A stretch of 64,000 nt of DNA, from NCBI RefSeq assembly GCF_007993045.1, contig NZ_VOOR01000032.1:1-64000 (forward strand), in the 5' to 3' direction. A program made the translations under genes and the position numbers. The notes under the pieces were generated by a model. It was not told the DNA's origin. It was given only the letters and a program-made list of their open reading frames with translations, and ran no database searches. This DNA is from Phaeodactylibacter luteus. GTDB taxonomy: Bacteria; Bacteroidota; Bacteroidia; Chitinophagales; Saprospiraceae. Positions 60,522 to 64,000 of the stretch are shown one piece after another (positions within the stretch are counted from its first letter, which is position 1; the number at the start of each line of letters is the position of its first letter).

Positions 60522-62561
60522 ATGGAACATACTAATCATAACCATACAGAGGCAATATCTGAGGGAACCGAAATGAAAGGTCATACTCATCATAAAAACA
60601 ATGGGCATCATAACCACCACGATCATCATCGCATGATGATTGAAGATTTTAAACGAAGGTTTTGGGTATCCATTTTTTTAACGCTACCCGTATTATTGCT
60701 ATCTCCCATGATTCAGGATTGGCTGGGATTGAATTGGAGTTTCTCCGGAGATAGATGGGTACTTTTCGGACTCTCTTCACTCATTTATTTCTACGGTGGA
60801 TGGCCTTTTCTTAAGGGGTTAATAGAAGAAATGAAGAAGCTAAAGCCCGGAATGATGACACTTATTGCGGTAGCTATCTCCGCCGCTTATTTGTATAGTT
60901 CCGCAGTGGTGTTTGGATTAGCAGGCAAGACCTTCTTCTGGGAATTGGCTACGCTGATCGACGTGATGTTGTTGGGGCATTGGTTAGAGATGCGCTCCGT
61001 TTTAGGTGCTAGTAAAGCCCTTGAAGCATTGGCGGCTCTCATGCCTGATGAGGCCACTGTAGTACACGATGACCATACCATGAAAGTGAAGGTCAGTGAA
61101 CTGAAAGCCGGAGATGCCATTTTAATCAAACCCGGAGAAAAGGTACCCGCCGATGGAGTGATCATCGAAGGAGAAAGTGAACTTAATGAAAGTATGCTCA
61201 CCGGCGAAAGCAAACCTGTAAACAAGGGCATTGACGACGAGGTAATTGGCGGTGCAGTTAATGGTAACGGGGCTATAAAAGTAGAAGTAAATAATACGGG
61301 TGATGAAAGCTATTTGTCAAAAGTAATTGGCATGGTGCGCGATGCACAGGGACAGAAATCGCAGACGCAACGGCTGGCCGATAAAGCTGCCTTTTGGTTG
61401 ACTATTGTGGCTTTAACAGCTGGCTTTGGTACTTTTTTCATTTGGTTAGCCTTGGGAGAAGAACTCTCCTTCGCTCTGGAGCGTATGGTAACGGTCATGG
61501 TGATCTGTTGTCCGCATGCACTTGGCTTAGCCATTCCGCTTGTTGCGGCTATCTCAACTAGTATATCAGCCAAAAACGGTTTGCTTATTCGCAACCGGAC
61601 CGCTTTCGAAAATGCGCGAAAAATCTCCACAATTGTTTTTGATAAGACCGGCACCCTCACCAAAGGTTCACACGCGGTTACCCGCATTGTATCGCTGTCA
61701 AATGCTTATTCTGAACAGGATATACTCCGCTACGCAAGCTCCGTAGAAAGTCCTTCGGAGCACCACATCAGTAAAGGTTTGGCGCGCAGAAGTGAGGCAG
61801 ATGGAGTTGAGCTATACCCAGTCTCTGATTTTAAGTACGAATCGGGAGTTGGAGTCAACGGAACGGTAAATGATAAAAAGGTGAAGGCCGGAGGTTTTGT
61901 GTTATTAGAAAAGCTTGGAATAAGCCCACCGGAAGATCAGGAGGATGGCGTAGAAACCAAGATATTCACCATCATTGATGACCAGCTTGTAGGCTTTATC
62001 ACCTTCGCTGACGAGATCCGAGAAAGCTCCGCACCGGCTATCAAAACTTTGCAGCAAAATGGCATCAAAGTATCTTTGCTTACCGGAGATAACGAAAAAG
62101 TAGCGGCTGCGGTAGCGAAGGAGTTAGGAATGGATGATTACATGGCGGAAGTATTACCCGAGGAGAAACAAGAAAAAGTAAAGGTGCTGCAAGAGAAAGG
62201 AGAATTCGTAGCTATGACCGGCGACGGAGTAAATGATGCTCCTGCATTAGCACAAGCTGATGTGGGCATTGCCATTGGTTCCGGCACCGATGTAGCCGCT
62301 GAAACAGCGGACATCGTACTCGTAGATAGTGACCCTAAGGATATTGCAAACCTGATTCTTTTCGGTAAAGCCACCTATCGTAAAATGGTACAAAACCTAG
62401 GCTGGGCAACGGGATATAACCTGATCGCTTTACCTCTGGCAACTGGCTTTGTTCCAGGGTTAATAATTAGTCCAGCTTTTGGGGCTGCACTGATGAGTAT
62501 TAGTACCATCATCTGTGCAATCAACGCACAATTGTTAAAAGGTAGCATGGTTACTCAGTAA
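60522..62561 (+). CDS. copB: CopB-type P1B-3 copper ATPase
   Basis: This protein of 679 residues has a His-rich N terminus (HNHTEAISEG, HTHHKNNGHHNHHDHH) with no HMA domain. The membrane metal site is CPH (330-332), the hallmark of the P1B-3 group that exports Cu(I)/Cu(II) or Ag. Phosphorylation occurs at Asp374 in FDKTGTLTKG. The TGES motif, the SEHHISKGLARR nucleotide-binding HP region and the GDGVNDAPALAQADVGIAIG hinge are all present. It contrasts with the P1B-4 enzyme at 37594, which has SPC. It removes copper from the cytoplasm to the periplasm, where the CusA pump and the oxidase act. Confidence 0.94.
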   Translation: MEHTNHNHTEAISEGTEMKGHTHHKNNGHHNHHDHHRMMIEDFKRRFWVSIFLTLPVLLLSPMIQDWLGLNWSFSGDRWVLFGLSSLIYFYGGWPFLKGLIEEMKKLKPGMMTLIAVAISAAYLYSSAVVFGLAGKTFFWELATLIDVMLLGHWLEMRSVLGASKALEALAALMPDEATVVHDDHTMKVKVSELKAGDAILIKPGEKVPADGVIIEGESELNESMLTGESKPVNKGIDDEVIGGAVNGNGAIKVEVNNTGDESYLSKVIGMVRDAQGQKSQTQRLADKAAFWLTIVALTAGFGTFFIWLALGEELSFALERMVTVMVICCPHALGLAIPLVAAISTSISAKNGLLIRNRTAFENARKISTIVFDKTGTLTKGSHAVTRIVSLSNAYSEQDILRYASSVESPSEHHISKGLARRSEADGVELYPVSDFKYESGVGVNGTVNDKKVKAGGFVLLEKLGISPPEDQEDGVETKIFTIIDDQLVGFITFADEIRESSAPAIKTLQQNGIKVSLLTGDNEKVAAAVAKELGMDDYMAEVLPEEKQEKVKVLQEKGEFVAMTGDGVNDAPALAQADVGIAIGSGTDVAAETADIVLVDSDPKDIANLILFGKATYRKMVQNLGWATGYNLIALPLATGFVPGLIISPAFGAALMSISTIICAINAQLLKGSMVTQ

Positions 62562-62582
62562 CTCCTACTTACATTTCGACTT

Positions 62583-63425
62583 ATGAAAAAACATTTTTAT
62601 TTGATCGGCCTATCGTGCCTATTATTTGCCGGTGTCCTACTGACTACCTGTAACACGGATAACGCTACAGACGGTTCTCCAGGACCGGTAGCCGATCCGG
62701 AAATTGTGAGCCATGATTCTACTCACAGTGCAAATATTGCGCGAGCCAAAACAATTATAGACCAAGCGGTGTCAAAAGCAGGATTGTCCGGCTTTAATTC
62801 AACTGCCGTTAGCTTTCGTTTTCGAGATAAAGAATATCGTTATCAACGTAACGCCGGTAAGTTTAGATATGAAAGATGGTGGCAGGATACGGTTAGCGGA
62901 GAACGGATTCGAGACATCTTGACCAATACCGGACTGACTCGCCTTATTAACGATGAAGAAGTAGACCTGCCCGATAAAAAAAGAAAGGCCTACAGCAATT
63001 CAGTAAATTCCGTGATTTACTTTGCTTTTATGCCTTGGGCACTAACGGACCCAGCAGTAATACCTGTTTATGAGGGACGGGAAAACATTAAGGGTGAAGT
63101 GCTAGACCGAGTTCGAGTTGGTTTTGAGGAGGAAAATGGAGGAAGTGATAATAAGGATGAATTTCTTTATTGGTTCTCACCTGAAAACCGGCAATTAAAG
63201 TATTTGGCATACTCCCATCCCGGAGGAGCGATGCCACGCTTTCGGGTGGCCTACAATGAACGAACTGTGGATGGCTTTACCGTCAGGGACTACCATAACT
63301 TTACCACCGCGGATAAATCAGCCCGCACCATTGATAAACTTTCTCAGGATTATCAAGAAGGCAAGTTGGTGCTTCTTTCGGAGATCAATCTGGAAGGGGT
63401 GCAGATAGTTCCGACTGAAGAATGA
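62583..63425 (+). CDS. DUF6503 family lipoprotein
   Basis: This protein of 280 residues has a lipoprotein signal (lipobox TTC near residue 23). The mature part fits the DUF6503 family. Segments such as VSFRFRDKEYRYQRNAGKFR, NSVNSVIYFAFMPWAL, GEVLDRVRVGFEEENGG and FLYWFSPENRQLKYLAYSH suggest a lipoprotein-localisation-like (LolA/LppX) beta fold. It lies 21 bases after the CopB gene. Its part in metal resistance is unknown. A family member in such an operon might protect or transport lipids under copper stress. Confidence 0.8.
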   Translation: MKKHFYLIGLSCLLFAGVLLTTCNTDNATDGSPGPVADPEIVSHDSTHSANIARAKTIIDQAVSKAGLSGFNSTAVSFRFRDKEYRYQRNAGKFRYERWWQDTVSGERIRDILTNTGLTRLINDEEVDLPDKKRKAYSNSVNSVIYFAFMPWALTDPAVIPVYEGRENIKGEVLDRVRVGFEEENGGSDNKDEFLYWFSPENRQLKYLAYSHPGGAMPRFRVAYNERTVDGFTVRDYHNFTTADKSARTIDKLSQDYQEGKLVLLSEINLEGVQIVPTEE

Positions 63426-63470
63426 GATTTAAAATAGGATATAAAGACTTCGCTAAAAAAAATCTGACTT

Positions 63471-64000
63471 ATGAAGAAACTACTCATTAAAAACATGGTT
63501 TGTGACCGTTGTGTGACCGTAGTCAGGGAAAGACTCGAAGAATTGGAGATTTCCTTTGCCAATATAGAATTAGGAAAAGTAACTTTTGACCAAAGCATAA
63601 CTCCTGATCAAAACGCAGCTATCCAAAAAGTTTTAGAACTAGAGGGGTTTGAATTGTTAACCGGAGCCGATGCCCAAGCTATTGAACAAGTCAAACAGTT
63701 GATTCTGGCTCATATTTATGGCCGCCAGGTTAAGCCGGAAGGGATAAATTTTTCAGATTATTTAGCTAAGTCCATTGGGACCAATTATTCTAATTTGAGT
63801 AAGTTGTTTTCCTCTACGGAAGGCATCACCATTGAAAAATTTATAATTCATCAGAAGGTGGAAAGAGCAAAAGAGTTACTGACCTATGACCAGCAAAGTC
63901 TGAGTCAGATCGCTTTCGATTTGGGCTACAGCAGCGCAGCGCATCTATCGCGTCAATTTAAGAGTGTTACTGGCCTCACCCCCAGTACATTTAAACAAAT
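63471..64000 (+). CDS. HMA-AraC metal-responsive regulator, truncated by window edge
   Basis: An ATG at 63471 opens a frame of at least 176 codons that runs off the window. The N-terminal domain (about 1-65) resembles an HMA fold with MVCDRCVTVVRERL (Cys11, Cys14), a metal-binding loop. The middle (about 66-100) is a linker. The C-terminal part is an AraC-type double HTH: NYSNLSKLFSSTEGITIEKF, then IAFDLGYSSAAHLSRQFKSV and TGLTPSTFKQ. The combination suggests that binding of Cu(I) or a related metal controls DNA binding. It is the last visible gene of the rightward copper operon and could activate it through the direct repeats at 48772-48807. Few residues are missing at the C terminus. Confidence 0.85.
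   Translation, partial: MKKLLIKNMVCDRCVTVVRERLEELEISFANIELGKVTFDQSITPDQNAAIQKVLELEGFELLTGADAQAIEQVKQLILAHIYGRQVKPEGINFSDYLAKSIGTNYSNLSKLFSSTEGITIEKFIIHQKVERAKELLTYDQQSLSQIAFDLGYSSAAHLSRQFKSVTGLTPSTFKQ

Overview
The window looks like a Bacteroidota chromosome, most plausibly a Saprospiria-type marine or sludge bacterium. The evidence is a type IX secretion sorting tail on a secreted M36 protease, TAnnTTTG-type promoter elements, DUF5777/YceI/cytochrome clusters, Reg_prop lipoproteins, CTnDOT-type integrases and fused CzcA/CusA pumps. By eye there are three compositional zones: an AT-rich left end (1-6.07 kb), a GC-rich middle (6.08-34.3 kb), and an intermediate-GC right half (34.6-64 kb).

Left end (1-8 kb): the most unusual part. 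Three AT-rich gene blocks (a membrane protein cut by the window edge, a HEPN-domain protein, and a type II restriction-modification set) are separated by attC-like stem structures. The two complete cassettes each begin with a short sequence (GTTACCACAC or GTTAGGTGC) that is the exact reverse complement of the R'' box at their own far end, which is the signature of integron gene cassettes. Next to the array lies a tyrosine recombinase of the IntI/XerC-like class. It ends in the IntI-like RSPLD tail but lacks the integron-specific insertion, and it carries three N-terminal HARP-like repeats. I read this as a non-canonical Bacteroidota integron.

Middle (8-34 kb): ordinary chromosome. It holds a ToxR-like membrane regulator divergent from a propeller lipoprotein, a cytochrome c/YceI/DUF5777 operon, rhomboid protease and 6-phosphofructokinase, an ECF sigma factor with a membrane partner and a third gene, three envelope proteins, and a large TPR-CHAT caspase-like protease. 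Then come the tyrosine/homogentisate catabolic operon (MarR regulator, hmgA, hppD), a patatin-like lipoprotein and a secreted M36 metalloprotease. A dispersed repeat of about 100 bp occurs five times here and not in the two flanking zones. One copy is split by a palindromic MITE-like insertion with a CTTA target duplication. A short relative of that element sits in frame inside the ToxR-like regulator gene.

Right half (34.6-64 kb): an integrated metal-resistance island. At its left edge are a CTnDOT-type integrase with short direct repeats upstream, a membrane protein and an excisionase-like HTH protein. A leftward operon (DUF6660-like protein, CzcA-OMF fusion, CzcB adaptor, P1B-4 ATPase) fits Zn/Co/Cd export. 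A block of mobile-element genes (ArdC-like antirestriction, RadC-like, small ORFs) separates it from a rightward operon for Cu/Ag. That operon comprises an HYC_CC_PP protein, CusA-OMF fusion, CusB-DUF3347, an HMA protein, a DUF3347 protein, a DUF305 protein, a multicopper oxidase with a barrel-like tail, two tiny metal-associated peptides, a CopB P1B-3 ATPase, a DUF6503 protein and an HMA-AraC regulator that runs off the window. Two 15-bp direct repeats 21 bp apart, just upstream of the first gene's promoter, are a good candidate operator for that regulator.
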